This document shows, piece by piece, positions 37,527 to 48,367 of a DNA stretch of 64,000 nt. The position numbers and the translations under genes were made by a program. The DNA is from Lelliottia sp. WAP21 (GTDB taxonomy: Bacteria; Pseudomonadota; Gammaproteobacteria; Enterobacterales; Enterobacteriaceae). The stretch covers positions 1 through 64,000 of the forward strand of contig NZ_JAIWPG020000013.1 of assembly GCF_020532665.2 (NCBI RefSeq). Reading direction: 5' to 3'. The notes below the pieces were generated by a model that searched no databases, had not been told where the DNA came from, and worked only from the letters and a program-made list of their open reading frames with translations. How positions within the stretch are numbered: position 1 is the first letter of the stretch; each line of letters opens with the position of its first letter.

Positions 37527-37859
37527 TTACAGCGCCTTCATGGTGCCTTTAGGCAGAACGGCAGCTACGAAGTCACGTTTGATAACCACTTCAGTGGTAT
37601 CGTTCAGCGCGATAGAGATATAGCCAGTTTCAGCCACTTTCGTCACGCGACCCACCAGACCGCCATTGGTCAGGACTTCATCGCCTTTCGCAATGGAGTT
37701 CATCAGGTTTTTGTGCTCTTTGGTACGCTTCTGCTGTGGACGCAGGATCATGAAATAGAAGATCAGACCAAACACCACCAGCATCAGAATCAGAGACATC
37801 GGGCTGCCCTGAGATGGCGCGCCGGTTGCTGCTACCGCATCAGAAATAAAAAAGCTCAT
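37527..37859 (-). CDS. yajC: Preprotein translocase subunit YajC
   Basis: This 110-residue protein has a single membrane helix near residues 18-38 (SLILMLVVFGLIFYFMILRP) and a small cytoplasmic domain with GDEVLTNGGLVGRV. It associates with SecDF. It is 22 bp after tgt and 27 bp before secD. Confidence 0.97.
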   Translation of the reverse strand: MSFFISDAVAATGAPSQGSPMSLILMLVVFGLIFYFMILRPQQKRTKEHKNLMNSIAKGDEVLTNGGLVGRVTKVAETGYISIALNDTTEVVIKRDFVAAVLPKGTMKAL

Positions 37860-37881
37860 TCAAATTCCCTCATTATTAAAA

Positions 37882-39045
<1,164 letters not shown>

Positions 39046-39064
39046 TTATTCTGGTGCCGCGGAC

Positions 39065-40135
39065 TTATTCCCCGACACGCTCATTCAAAGCCTGCGGATT
39101 GTACGTGATAAACATCGCGTCCCCGTAGCTAAAAAAGCGATATTTTTGTTCTACCGCAGACTTGTAGGCGGCCATGGTGTGCTGATAACCCGCAAAGGCC
39201 GACACCAACATAATCAATGTCGATTCAGGCAGATGGAAGTTGGTCACCAGCGCATCAATGACTTTGTACTGATAGCCCGGGTAGATAAAGATCTGCGTGT
39301 CGCCAAAGAAAGGCTCGATGAGATCGGATTTTGCCGCCTGCGCGGCGCTCTCCAGAGAGCGTACCGAGGTGGTACCAACGGCCACCACGCGGCTGCCGCG
39401 GGCTTTCGCCGCCAGTACCGCGTCCACAACCTCCTGCGGCACTTCGGCATATTCGGAGTGCATGATGTGGTCTTCAATGCTGTCGACGCGCACGGGCTGG
39501 AATGTCCCCGCCCCAACGTGCAGCGTCACAAAGGCCATCTCAATCCCCTTTTCACGCAATGCCGCCAGCAGGGGGTCATCAAAATGCAGACCCGCCGTCG
39601 GGGCCGCTACTGCACCGGGCTTCTGGCTGTATACAGTCTGATAGAGTTCGCGGTCGGCATCTTCATCCGGGCGATCGATATAAGGCGGCAGAGGCATATG
39701 ACCAATGGCGTTCAGGATATCAAGCACGGTGCGTTCGTCGTTGAATTCTACTTCAAACAGCGCATCGTGACGGGCGGTCATGGTCGCCTTAATGCTCTCA
39801 TCATCACCCAGCAGCAGCTCTGCGCCCGGCTTCGGTGCTTTAGAGGCGCGAATATGTGCCAGAATACGTTTATCATCAAGCATACGTTCGACCAGCACTT
39901 CAATCTTACCGCCGCTGGCTTTACGACCAAACAGACGTGCCGGGATCACGCGGGTATTATTAAAGACCAGCAGATCGCCAGGGTTGAGCTTGTCGAGCAA
40001 ATCGGTGAAAGTACCGTGCGTCAGCGCGCCCGTCGGCCCGTCCAGTGACAGCAAACGGCAGCTACTGCGCTCCGGCATGGGATAGTGGGCAATCAGGGAT
40101 TCAGGTAATTCAAAGGAGAAATCGGCGACGCGCAT
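39065..40135 (-). CDS. queA: S-adenosylmethionine:tRNA ribosyltransferase-isomerase QueA
   Basis: This 356-residue enzyme adds the ribosyl part of S-adenosylmethionine to preQ1-tRNA to make epoxyqueuosine. The N-terminus [16 protein letters not shown] and the AAPTAGLHF and [11 protein letters not shown] blocks are diagnostic. It heads queA-tgt-yajC-secD-secF. Confidence 0.97.
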   Translation of the reverse strand: MRVADFSFELPESLIAHYPMPERSSCRLLSLDGPTGALTHGTFTDLLDKLNPGDLLVFNNTRVIPARLFGRKASGGKIEVLVERMLDDKRILAHIRASKAPKPGAELLLGDDESIKATMTARHDALFEVEFNDERTVLDILNAIGHMPLPPYIDRPDEDADRELYQTVYSQKPGAVAAPTAGLHFDDPLLAALREKGIEMAFVTLHVGAGTFQPVRVDSIEDHIMHSEYAEVPQEVVDAVLAAKARGSRVVAVGTTSVRSLESAAQAAKSDLIEPFFGDTQIFIYPGYQYKVIDALVTNFHLPESTLIMLVSAFAGYQHTMAAYKSAVEQKYRFFSYGDAMFITYNPQALNERVGE

Positions 40136-40168
40136 GACTTATACTCGTGACTTAAAAACAGGCGGCTT

Positions 40169-40197
40169 AGTCTAGTGCTCACACCTCTTTGCTGCAA
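40169..40197 (-). promoter_or_regulatory. queA promoter
   Basis: On the minus strand TTGCAG (40192-40197) and TAGACT (40169-40174) are separated by 17 bp, with a start expected near 40162, 27 bp before the queA ATG. The gene acpH is read in the opposite direction from the same gap. Confidence 0.55.
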
Positions 40198-40226
40198 CAA
40201 CTAGCCGACTTCGGATATCAAAACGC

Positions 40227-40808
40227 ATGAATTTTCTCGCTCACCTGCACCTCGCCCATCTCGCGGAAAGCTCTCTGTCGGGTAACTTGCTCGCTGATTT
40301 TGTGCGCGGCAACCCGGCTGAGGATTACGCTGCCGAGGTGGTGGAAGGTATCTTTATGCACCGTCGTATCGACGTATTAACCGATAATTTGCCCGAAGTA
40401 AAAGAGGCCAAAGCGTGGTTTCGCCCCGAGACGCGCCGCGTCGCGCCCATTACGCTCGACGTCATGTGGGATCACTTTTTGTCCCGTCACTGGGCGCAGC
40501 TTTCACCCGATATGCCCCTGGCGGACTTTGTGCGCTATGCACATGCGCAAATTGCCACCATCCTGCCGGACTCCCCGCCACGTTTTGTGAATCTTAACGA
40601 TTATCTGTGGTCAGAACGATGGCTGGAGCGCTATCGCGATATGGCTTTTATCCAGAATGTGCTTAACGGCATGGCGAGCCGACGGCCCCGCCTGGACGCG
40701 CTACGCGATTCCTGGCAAGACCTCGATACGCATTACGATGCGCTGGAAAGCCGTTTCTGGCAGTTTTATCCCCGCATGATGGCGCAGGCGAAAAGTAAAC
40801 AGCTTTAA
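40227..40808 (+). CDS. acpH: Acyl carrier protein phosphodiesterase AcpH
   Basis: This 193-residue enzyme removes the 4'-phosphopantetheine group from holo-acyl carrier protein. The family core [21 protein letters not shown] and HRRIDVLTD contains the conserved His and Asp residues of its HD-like fold. It is divergent from queA, as in E. coli. Confidence 0.94.
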   Translation: MNFLAHLHLAHLAESSLSGNLLADFVRGNPAEDYAAEVVEGIFMHRRIDVLTDNLPEVKEAKAWFRPETRRVAPITLDVMWDHFLSRHWAQLSPDMPLADFVRYAHAQIATILPDSPPRFVNLNDYLWSERWLERYRDMAFIQNVLNGMASRRPRLDALRDSWQDLDTHYDALESRFWQFYPRMMAQAKSKQL

Positions 40809-40859
40809 TCGCGCTGCGATTGATAGGTAAAAGCTGGCTGAACGATTGTTCGCGCCTCT

Positions 40860-40888
40860 TTGTGTTAATGGCGAACACTCTCTATACT
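40860..40888 (+). promoter_or_regulatory. Peroxiredoxin gene promoter
   Basis: TTGTGT (40860-40865) and TATACT (40883-40888) have a 17-bp spacer. The predicted start is about 40 bp before the ATG at 40936, which has an AGGAGA ribosome-binding site. Confidence 0.6.
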
Positions 40889-40935
40889 GGCCCGCGTTGC
40901 GTTCCAAATAACCTTAGTCACTACAGGAGAATCAC

Positions 40936-41538
40936 ATGGTTCTGGTCACTCGTCCGGCTCCGGATTTTACAGCTGCAGCAGTTCTGGGCAACGGTGAAAT
41001 CGTTGAAAACTTCAACTTCAAACAGCATACCAATGGTAAAGCTACCGTTCTGTTCTTCTGGCCAATGGACTTCACTTTCGTTTGCCCTTCAGAGCTGATC
41101 GCGTTCGACAAACGTTACGAAGAATTCCAGAAACGTGGCGTGGAAGTGGTTGGCGTTTCTTTCGACTCTGAATTTGTACACAACGCATGGCGTAACACCC
41201 CTGTCGACAAAGGCGGCATCGGTGCAGTGAAATACGCGATGGTTGCGGACATCAAACGCGAAATCCAGCAGGCTTACGGTATCGAACATCCGGACGCTGG
41301 CGTTGCACTGCGCGGTTCTTTCCTGATCGACGCGAACGGCATCGTTCGTCACCAGGTGGTGAACGATCTGCCGCTGGGTCGTAACATCGACGAAATGCTG
41401 CGCATGGTTGACGCGCTGCAGTTCCACGAAGAGCACGGCGAAGTGTGCCCGGCTCAGTGGGAAAAAGGCAAAGAAGGCATGAACGCGTCTCCGGACGGCG
41501 TTGCTAAGTACCTGTCTGAAAACGTTACCAACCTGTAA
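40936..41538 (+). CDS. tsaA: Typical 2-Cys peroxiredoxin (TsaA-type)
   Basis: This 200-residue Prx reduces peroxides with a peroxidatic Cys50 (FTFVCPSE) and a resolving Cys171 (EVCPAQW). A GGIG loop of the kind seen in overoxidation-sensitive Prxs is present, but the C-terminal YF motif is not evident. It is the Prx1/AhpC type rather than Bcp or Tpx. E. coli K-12 has no gene here; Salmonella and Klebsiella carry a TsaA-like gene beside acpH, as I recall. Its own promoter and terminator make it monocistronic, and its codon use is that of a highly expressed gene. Confidence 0.88.
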   Translation: MVLVTRPAPDFTAAAVLGNGEIVENFNFKQHTNGKATVLFFWPMDFTFVCPSELIAFDKRYEEFQKRGVEVVGVSFDSEFVHNAWRNTPVDKGGIGAVKYAMVADIKREIQQAYGIEHPDAGVALRGSFLIDANGIVRHQVVNDLPLGRNIDEMLRMVDALQFHEEHGEVCPAQWEKGKEGMNASPDGVAKYLSENVTNL

Positions 41539-41553
41539 TCGGTCTGGATAACG

Positions 41554-41580
41554 AAAAGGCCCGCAGATGCGGGCCTTTTT
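41554..41580. terminator. Terminator after the peroxiredoxin gene
   Basis: AAAAGGCCCGCA and TGCGGGCCTTTTT form a strong 12-bp stem with a 2-nt loop in this count, likely 4 nt in practice. It also faces the convergent amidohydrolase gene. Confidence 0.88.
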
Positions 41581-41632
41581 GCTTTTGGGCGAATGCCCTC
41601 TCTCTGTGGATGAGGACATCATCCCGCGCTGG

Positions 41633-43501
41633 TTAAAACGCGAAGCATGAACACCCGAGTACGCCCCAAAACGCCCCATCATCCGACACCGGGATCCCGG
41701 CATGACGCGCAATGCCGTGCTGATGCCCATGCACGCCACAGCTGCCTATGCACTGGTGCATTTGCACCACCGCACCCACATTCGCCGCGACCGGCGGTGC
41801 AGAACGATAATGGCCAGGCACTTTCACCACCGGTGACCACTCGGGCAATACCGGGATCGGCGGCGGTGAGAACGGGCTGAAATAGCCAGCCGCGTAAACC
41901 ACTTTGCCATCGACCACCGTCAGCACAGATTCAATCCCTTTGATCTCTTCTTCCGCCACGCTGAAATAGTCTTTTGAGAGCACCACCAGATCGGCCAGTT
42001 GCCCAGCCACAATGCGCCCTTTCTTGCCCTGCTCGCTGGAGAACCATGCACTGCCTGCCGTCCAGAGGTCCAGCGCCACGTCGCGCGGCAGACGATTGCT
42101 GTCGTCGTACATCGCCATCCCGCCCACGGTCCGTCCCGAAACCAGCCAGTAGAGCGCCGTCCACGGGTTGTAACTCGCCACGCGGGTTGCATCGGTACCT
42201 AATCCCACCGGCACCTCGAGCTCCAGCATCTTCGCGACGGGAGGGGTGTGTTTCACCGCATCTTTGCCATAGCGATCGACGAAATATTCACCCTGGAACG
42301 CCATGCGGTGCTGAACCGCAATCCCCCCGCCCAATGCTTTCACGCGTTCAATATTGCGCTCGGTAATGGTTTCGGCGTGATCGAAGAACCAGTGCAGACC
42401 GTTGAAAGGAATGTCGCGATTGACCTTCTCGAAGACGTCCAGCATCCGGCTAATGGATTCGTCGTAAGTGGCGTGAAGGCGGAACGGCCAGCGATTTTCC
42501 ACCAGGTGACGCACCACGCGCTCCAGCTCATCTTCCATGCCTTCCGGCAGGTCAGGGCGCGGCTGCAGGAAATCTTCGAAATCTGCCGCCGAGAAGACCA
42601 GCATCTCCCCCGCCCCATTTGCACGATAAAAATCGGTGCCCTGCCCTGGTTTAAGCATATCGGTCCAGCGCTCAAAATCCTCCAGCTCCTGCTTAGGGCG
42701 CTGCGTAAAGAGATTGTAGGCAATGCGGATCGTCATCTGCTCTTTAGCATGCAACTCTTCAATAATTTCATAATCTTCCGGGTAGTTCTGGAAACCACCA
42801 CCCGCATCAATGGCGCTCGTCAGCCCAAGACGATTCAGCTCACGCATAAACTGTCGGGTGGAATTGACCTGCTGTTCCAGGGGCAGTTTCGGTCCTTTTG
42901 CCAGGGTGGAGTAGAGGATCATGGCATTCGGTTTCGCCACCAGCATCCCGGTCGGGTTGCCGTTGTTATCCCGCACAATTTCGCCCCCCGGCGGATTTGG
43001 CGTCTCTTTGGTGTAGCCCACGGCCTTTAGCGCTGCGCGGTTGAGCAGTGCGCGATCGTACAAATGCAGCACAAACACCGGCGTGTCCGGCGCAGCCTCA
43101 TTTAACTCCTCAATGGTCGGCATACGGCGCTCGGCAAACTGGAATTCACTCCAGCCCCCGACAACACGAACCCACTGCGGCGTGGGGGTGCGATCGGCCT
43201 GGTCTTTCAGCATACGCAGCGCATCGGCGAGAGAAGGAACCCCTTCCCAGCGCAGCTCCAGGTTGTAGTTCAGCCCGCCGCGAATCAAATGAAGGTGGGA
43301 GTCGTTAAGACCGGGAATAACCGTACTTCCTTTGAGATCGACAATCTGCGTACCTTCAGCGGCATAGCTCATGATGCGATCGTGCGTCCCGGTCGCGAGA
43401 ATTTTGCCATCCGCGATCGCTACCGCTTCAGTTTGCGGGTTTTCACGATCGAGCGTATGGATCTTACCTTTGGTTAAGATCAGTGTGGCAGTGTGAGACA
43501 T
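41633..43501 (-). CDS. YtcJ-like amidohydrolase (amidohydrolase_3 family)
   Basis: This 622-residue predicted metal-dependent hydrolase has N-terminal ILTKGKIHTLDRENP, the first metal-site region GLNDSHLHL, HWFFDHAETIT and GLGTDATRVASYNPW. Relatives act on amide or related C-N bonds; the substrate is not predictable. The ATG at 43501 is preceded by AAGGAG; the frame can be extended only through a TTG. The C-terminal tail of about 80 residues is Pro- and Cys-rich and has no family I can name. It is the last gene of a three-gene operon. Confidence 0.82.
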   Translation of the reverse strand: MSHTATLILTKGKIHTLDRENPQTEAVAIADGKILATGTHDRIMSYAAEGTQIVDLKGSTVIPGLNDSHLHLIRGGLNYNLELRWEGVPSLADALRMLKDQADRTPTPQWVRVVGGWSEFQFAERRMPTIEELNEAAPDTPVFVLHLYDRALLNRAALKAVGYTKETPNPPGGEIVRDNNGNPTGMLVAKPNAMILYSTLAKGPKLPLEQQVNSTRQFMRELNRLGLTSAIDAGGGFQNYPEDYEIIEELHAKEQMTIRIAYNLFTQRPKQELEDFERWTDMLKPGQGTDFYRANGAGEMLVFSAADFEDFLQPRPDLPEGMEDELERVVRHLVENRWPFRLHATYDESISRMLDVFEKVNRDIPFNGLHWFFDHAETITERNIERVKALGGGIAVQHRMAFQGEYFVDRYGKDAVKHTPPVAKMLELEVPVGLGTDATRVASYNPWTALYWLVSGRTVGGMAMYDDSNRLPRDVALDLWTAGSAWFSSEQGKKGRIVAGQLADLVVLSKDYFSVAEEEIKGIESVLTVVDGKVVYAAGYFSPFSPPPIPVLPEWSPVVKVPGHYRSAPPVAANVGAVVQMHQCIGSCGVHGHQHGIARHAGIPVSDDGAFWGVLGCSCFAF

Positions 43502-43522
43502 AACGTACTCCTTCAAGCCGGA

Positions 43523-44068
43523 TCAGGCTTTTTTCAGCCATCCGGCGAACAGACGGGTCACGATGGGCATCCATAACCAGACCACCAGCGCGACCACACA
43601 GGCATCGTTAAGAAAATGCAGTAACAGGGACCCTTTCAGACCGGGCAATAACAGGCCGGTCACCAGCGGCACAATGTTGGTGCTTGGGAAGATCACCAGC
43701 AGCGTCAGCAGGAACTGTTTCCACGATTTTGGCTTGCGCACATGTGGTTCAGGTGGCGTAAACCAGAAGGCCGCATCGGTACGGACTTCTGTTTTGTCCC
43801 CTTCTGCCAGTAAAGGCTCGATCTCTTTGACCAGTTGAATACGGGTATCGGACTGCGTCCAGGCGTACAGATGCTCCAGAGAATCGAACCGGATGATCAC
43901 CGTCCACAGATTTTGCCCTGCAGAAGGGCGAATAACGTTTGCGCCCAGATGACCGGGAACGGCAGCAGCAATCGGCATAATTTTGCCCAGCCACTGTTGA
44001 TATCGCTCTGCCTGCCCGTCCAGCAGCGTATGGGTAATCACCAGCGTCACATGTGAATTTTGCGGCAT
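43523..44068 (-). CDS. Antibiotic-biosynthesis-monooxygenase-domain membrane protein
   Basis: This 181-residue protein has an N-terminal ABM-like ferredoxin-fold domain (about residues 5-100, with ITHTLLDGQAERYQQWL). The C-terminal half contains two hydrophobic helices (about 117-138 and 148-172). ABM domains often oxidise or bind small aromatic molecules; here it would be membrane-anchored. It lies between the isochorismatase-like hydrolase (47-bp gap) and the amidohydrolase (21-bp gap). Confidence 0.75.
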   Translation of the reverse strand: MPQNSHVTLVITHTLLDGQAERYQQWLGKIMPIAAAVPGHLGANVIRPSAGQNLWTVIIRFDSLEHLYAWTQSDTRIQLVKEIEPLLAEGDKTEVRTDAAFWFTPPEPHVRKPKSWKQFLLTLLVIFPSTNIVPLVTGLLLPGLKGSLLLHFLNDACVVALVVWLWMPIVTRLFAGWLKKA

Positions 44069-44115
44069 AACAGCTTCCCAAATGTAAAGGGGCGGGAGAG
44101 CCCGCCCGAAACAAC

Positions 44116-44757
44116 TTATGCCTTGCGCTCAGGTGCGCCGTGGACCAGCGTGTAGGCGTAATCAACACCCATACCGTAGGCACCGCTGTGCTCGCGAACC
44201 AAATCCATGACCGGATCGTAGGTCTCTTTACGTGACCAGTCGCGTTGGTATTCAAGTAGGACTTGCTGCCAGGTCACCGGAACCGCCCCCGCCTGCACCA
44301 TACGATCGATCGCGCGTTCGTGGGCATCAACCGACGTGCCGCCAGAGGTATCGGTCACCACATACACTTCAAAGCCTTCATCCAGCGCCATTAATGCCGG
44401 GAAGGTGAGGCAAACTTCCGTCCACAGGGCAGAGATAATGAGTTTCTTGCGGCCCGTCGCTTTAACTGCCGCAACAAACGCTTCATCTTCCCAGGAGTTC
44501 ATCGAGGTACGTTCAATGGGCTTTACGTCAGGGTGGACGGCCAGTAATTCCGGCCAGATATAGCCACTAAAACTTTTTGTTTCTACTGATGTGTAGATAA
44601 CAGGTACATCAAAAATTTTGCCTGCTTTCGCCAGCGCAACCGTATTATTCTTCAATAACTGGCGGTCAATATTGGCCACGCCGAATGACATTTGCGGCTG
44701 GTGATCGATAAAAATCAACGTGGAGTTAGACGGATCAATCAATTCACGAATAGACAT
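44116..44757 (-). CDS. Isochorismatase-family hydrolase (YcaC-like)
   Basis: This 213-residue cysteine hydrolase has the family triad regions FIDHQPQMSF (Asp), ATGRKKLIISALWTEVC (Lys and nucleophilic Cys) and the cis-peptide segment before the Cys. Close relatives include YcaC, whose substrate is unknown; the fold covers nicotinamidases and other amidases. The start at 44757 (MSIRELIDPS) is preferred over the frame end at 44775. It is the promoter-proximal gene of the three-gene operon. A short palindrome AAGTTAACTT lies at 44783-44792 upstream. Confidence 0.82.
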   Translation of the reverse strand: MSIRELIDPSNSTLIFIDHQPQMSFGVANIDRQLLKNNTVALAKAGKIFDVPVIYTSVETKSFSGYIWPELLAVHPDVKPIERTSMNSWEDEAFVAAVKATGRKKLIISALWTEVCLTFPALMALDEGFEVYVVTDTSGGTSVDAHERAIDRMVQAGAVPVTWQQVLLEYQRDWSRKETYDPVMDLVREHSGAYGMGVDYAYTLVHGAPERKA

Positions 44758-44920
44758 AAATGCACCTTTAATCAATATGTTAAAGTTAACTTCATTGTGT
44801 GCTATATGAGAAAGGGCCCTGACTGATAAAGCAAATTGAGTATAGCGAGAATAGAGGAAGGGGATAGTTAAGATATTTGTCCGCTCTGTTGAATTAAACC
44901 GAACGACTTAAAGAATAATG

Positions 44921-44950
44921 CTGCAACAGGTCGTTTTTGACCCGTTGCAG
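44921..44950 (-). terminator. Weak malZ terminator
   Basis: CTGCAAC and GTTGCAG with an inner GGTC/GACC pairing form a hairpin just after the malZ stop on the minus strand. The following sequence is AT-rich but lacks a continuous T-tract. Confidence 0.45.
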
Positions 44951-44957
44951 CGGAAGA

Positions 44958-46775
44958 TTATTGACCGAACCAGATTGACGCAGAAATAGCAGGTAAAATG
45001 AGTATTCCGTCCTGCAGGTCCCCTTTGCCCTCTTTCAACTGCCAGCGTTCGACGTTAAGCAGAGGGGAGTTATCCAGCACCACTTCGCACGCCTCGCCAC
45101 GGTTGATGGCGACCAGCACCCGCTGCTGGTTGTAGACCCTGGCGAACACCACCACGTTGTCGTGGGCGTACATCACCTGACAACCGCCGTAACGCAACGC
45201 CTGGTTTTGCTTACGCAGTGCCGCCAGGCGCTGATACAGACTCAGCAAGACCTTGTCCTGCCTCTCATCCTCCCAGGGGAAGGTTTTGCGGCAGAACGGG
45301 TCGTTGTTACCGTCGAGGCCCACTTCATCCCCGTAGTAAATGCACGGTACGCCGGGCCAGGTAAAGAGCCAGGTCACCGCCAGCGGCAAGCGGGCGACAT
45401 CTTTGCCTAATAACGACTTGAAGCGCGCCGTATCATGGCTGTCGAGCTGGTTAAACATCCTCAGCTGCTGTTGATGAGACAGGCCGGCACGGTAGTTATC
45501 CATCCACGCCATGCAGGTTTGCGCATCGATCAGTTGCGGATCGTAGGAGATATCGGTATTTGCCAGAAATCCCCAGAGCGGGAAGGTGAAACCGCGATAG
45601 TTCATCGCCGCATCTTCCGCATCAGCCTGCAGCCACTGTCGCGCATCACCAAAATGCTCACCAAAAACAAAGGCGTCGGGCCGCGCGGCTTTTGCCGAGC
45701 GGGTAATACCTGCCACGTGCTGCAAATTGTTCCGCGCTCCGCCCGCTTCACCGAGCATGTGCACCACGTCCAGCCGCCAGCCGTCCATGTTCCACGGCGG
45801 ATTCAGCCAGTGGCGCACAATGCTGTCTTCACCGCCGTAGATTTCCTCCACCAGCGAAGGCGACTGAAAATCGAGTTTTGGCAGACTGGCGTAGCCTAAC
45901 CAGTCCAGCGCCTGCCCGTCGTCGTTGAAGCTATACCAGTCTCGCTGCGTCGATTCAGGATTATGGCAGGCCCCGCCCATCGACTGATTATGCCGGTCAA
46001 ACCAGGCGTGGGAATCACCGCTATGGTTGAACACACCGTCCAGAATCAACCGCATGCCGGCCTTTTTCGTCTTCTCGCGCAGACGCAACAACGCCTCATC
46101 ACCGCCAAACTGCGGGTCAACGTGGCGGTAATCTTCGGTATCGTACTTATGCACGCTCGGCGCTTTAAAGACCGGGTTCAGATACAGCGCCGTCACCCCC
46201 AGCGCTTTTAGCCAGGGTAATTTCTCACTGATGCCGTCCAGATCGCCGCCGTAGAAGGTGGAACCTCCGGCCTGGGCGGTCACCGGCTCGTGCCATTCCT
46301 TGCGAAGGATGTCGTGCCCTGCCGCATGGTGGTAATAGACCCGATCCTGCTCAGCCGTCCGCGACTGACTGCGGGCAAAACGATCCGGGAATATTTGATA
46401 AAAGACCTGATCGTTGACCCACTGCGGGCCGTTGTCCGGAAAATCGACGGCAAACTGTTCCAGCCGCGCCGGTGGAAAACGACTAAAGCCCTGGGGGGTG
46501 AACCAGAGTTGACGATTATTCCATAACAGCTTGAAACTGTAGCGACGGCGGGGCTGCCCGCTGTTCAAATCAATCGTTGCCCGCCACACCGTGACGCCAG
46601 GCTGTGGCTGGCTCCGCTGTTTATGCATCTTCAGCGTGGTTTCTTCGTTATCCACTTCTGCCCGCAGCGTGACGCGTTCGGGAGGATTTTCCCCGGTGAG
46701 CCAGAGCGAAATCACAAGTTTGTCTTTGTTTTGCTTAACAAATGGGGCAACCGGTAGGTGCCAGGCGTTCAACAT
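44958..46775 (-). CDS. malZ: Maltodextrin glucosidase MalZ
   Basis: This 605-residue cytoplasmic GH13 enzyme removes glucose from the reducing end of maltodextrins. It has an N-terminal beta-sandwich domain and a TIM barrel with the nucleophile in GWRLDVVHM, acid/base in VFGEHFGD and third acid in [12 protein letters not shown]. The start at 46775 ([11 protein letters not shown]) follows GGGGA and matches the E. coli length. MalT-box-like sequences lie 79-101 bp upstream. Confidence 0.95.
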   Translation of the reverse strand: MLNAWHLPVAPFVKQNKDKLVISLWLTGENPPERVTLRAEVDNEETTLKMHKQRSQPQPGVTVWRATIDLNSGQPRRRYSFKLLWNNRQLWFTPQGFSRFPPARLEQFAVDFPDNGPQWVNDQVFYQIFPDRFARSQSRTAEQDRVYYHHAAGHDILRKEWHEPVTAQAGGSTFYGGDLDGISEKLPWLKALGVTALYLNPVFKAPSVHKYDTEDYRHVDPQFGGDEALLRLREKTKKAGMRLILDGVFNHSGDSHAWFDRHNQSMGGACHNPESTQRDWYSFNDDGQALDWLGYASLPKLDFQSPSLVEEIYGGEDSIVRHWLNPPWNMDGWRLDVVHMLGEAGGARNNLQHVAGITRSAKAARPDAFVFGEHFGDARQWLQADAEDAAMNYRGFTFPLWGFLANTDISYDPQLIDAQTCMAWMDNYRAGLSHQQQLRMFNQLDSHDTARFKSLLGKDVARLPLAVTWLFTWPGVPCIYYGDEVGLDGNNDPFCRKTFPWEDERQDKVLLSLYQRLAALRKQNQALRYGGCQVMYAHDNVVVFARVYNQQRVLVAINRGEACEVVLDNSPLLNVERWQLKEGKGDLQDGILILPAISASIWFGQ

Positions 46776-46853
46776 CACGAATCCCCTTTGATGAATTTGA
46801 GGCCACCTTGCCACAGCGTAGTGGAGGATCACTCATCATGAAAAGGTTTATTG

Positions 46854-46876
46854 GGGGAGGAGGACGGGGGAGGAGC
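46854..46876 (+). promoter_or_regulatory. Tandem MalT-box-like sites upstream of malZ
   Basis: GGGGAGGAGG at 46854-46863 matches the MalT box GGGGAKGAGG exactly. A direct repeat GGGGAGGAGC at 46867-46876 matches 9 of 10, with a 13-bp period. They lie 79-101 bp from the malZ ATG; a weaker GTGGAGGATC is at 46821-46830. malZ is a member of the MalT regulon in E. coli. Confidence 0.5.
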
Positions 46877-46880
46877 AAGC

Positions 46881-46908
46881 AGGCCCTCTCACGAGACTGA
46901 GAGGGCCT
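46881..46908 (-). terminator. proY terminator
   Basis: AGGCCCTCTCA and TGAGAGGGCCT form a perfect 11-bp stem just after the proY stop. The T content after the stem on the minus strand is modest. Confidence 0.65.
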
Positions 46909-46914
46909 GTTATT

Positions 46915-48288
46915 TTACTGCACCTGTGCCAGCTGACGCTCGCGACGGCGCTTAAACGCCCAGCCAACCAGGAGCAAAATGATCCAGGCAAAACCGACGT
47001 AGAGCGAAATCCGGGTATCCGGATGATAACCAATCAGGCCGATGATGAAGACCAGGAACAGCAACCCGACAACGGTCGTCGCTACCCCGCCCGGCACTTT
47101 AAACTTCAGTGCTTTCACCTCTTCCGGCGGCAGACGACGACGGAAACCAATCTGGGAGAGCAGGATCATGATCCACACCCATACCGTCGCAAAGGTCGCC
47201 AGAGAGGCAATCACCAGGAAGACATTTTCCGGCATGATGTAGTTCAGATAGACCGAGAACAGCAAGGCAACGGTCATGACCATCACCGTCACCCACGGCG
47301 TCCCGCGACGAGAGGTTTTCGCGAAAATCTTCGGTGCGTTCCCCTGCTCCGCCATACCATGCAGCATACGGCCCACGCCGAAGACATCGCTGTTGATCGC
47401 GGAGAAGGACGCCGTCAATACCACAAAGTTGAGAATACTCGCGGCAAAGGCGATGCCCATATGCTGGAAAGTCAGCACAAACGGGCTGCCGTTGGTGCCG
47501 ACCTGATTCCAGGGATAGATGGACATGATGACAAACAGTGTCCCCACGTAGAACACCAGAATACGCATCGGCACGGAGTTAATGGCACGCGGAATGGATT
47601 TTTCCGGATCTTTCGCTTCGCCAGCGGTGATGCCGATAATCTCAATCCCACCGTAGGCGAACATGACCATCTGCAAAGACATCACCATGCCGAGCCAGCC
47701 GTGGCTGAAGAAGCCGCCGTTGGTCCACAGGTTATGGATGCCGGTCGGTTGCCCGCCATTGCCGATGCCCCAGATAATGATGCCAAAGCCTGCCGCAATC
47801 ATAATGATGATGGTGGCGACCTTAAAGAATGAGAACCAGAATTCAAGCTCCCCAAAGACCTTCACGCTCATCAAATTCACGGCGCAAATAATGAGTACCA
47901 CGCTCAGCACCCATATCCAGTGCGGCACCAGCGGGAACCAGACGCCCATGTAGATGCCGAATGCCGTGACATCGGCAATGGCAACAATGAGAATTTCGAA
48001 GCAGTAGGTCCAGCCAGTGATATAGCCGGCCAGCGGGCCTAAGTTTTCCTGGGCATAGCGGGAGAAGGAGCTGGCAGAAGGGTTATGAACGGACATCTCC
48101 CCCAGCGCACGCATAATGATGTAGGCCGCCGCGCCGCCGATGATATAGGCCAGAAGAACGCTTGGCCCTGCCATTTTGATCGCATCAGCCGAGCCGTAAA
48201 AAAGCCCGGTGCCGATCGCTGAGCCAAGCGCCATAAAGCGAATGTGGCGGGTGCTCAGTCCACGTTTTAGTTTGTTAGTGCTTTCCAT
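46915..48288 (-). CDS. proY: Amino-acid permease ProY
   Basis: This 457-residue APC-superfamily transporter has about twelve helices. Its N-terminus [23 protein letters not shown] is typical of the AroP/ProY/HisP-like group. In E. coli and Salmonella ProY is a cryptic or minor proline permease, and histidine transport has been proposed. It follows brnQ, separated by a strong terminator, so it likely has its own promoter activity in the gap. Confidence 0.93.
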   Translation of the reverse strand: MESTNKLKRGLSTRHIRFMALGSAIGTGLFYGSADAIKMAGPSVLLAYIIGGAAAYIIMRALGEMSVHNPSASSFSRYAQENLGPLAGYITGWTYCFEILIVAIADVTAFGIYMGVWFPLVPHWIWVLSVVLIICAVNLMSVKVFGELEFWFSFFKVATIIIMIAAGFGIIIWGIGNGGQPTGIHNLWTNGGFFSHGWLGMVMSLQMVMFAYGGIEIIGITAGEAKDPEKSIPRAINSVPMRILVFYVGTLFVIMSIYPWNQVGTNGSPFVLTFQHMGIAFAASILNFVVLTASFSAINSDVFGVGRMLHGMAEQGNAPKIFAKTSRRGTPWVTVMVMTVALLFSVYLNYIMPENVFLVIASLATFATVWVWIMILLSQIGFRRRLPPEEVKALKFKVPGGVATTVVGLLFLVFIIGLIGYHPDTRISLYVGFAWIILLLVGWAFKRRRERQLAQVQ

Positions 48289-48309
48289 TTACGTCTTGCC
48301 ATTCAACTC

Positions 48310-48349
48310 AAAAAAAACAAAAAACCACGGGGCCTTAAGCCCCGTGGTT
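48310..48349 (-). terminator. brnQ terminator
   Basis: ACCACGGGGC and GCCCCGTGGT form a 10-bp stem followed on the minus strand by a long T-rich tract (48311-48324). Confidence 0.9.
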
Positions 48350-48367
48350 AAACAATTTTGTCGTTGA

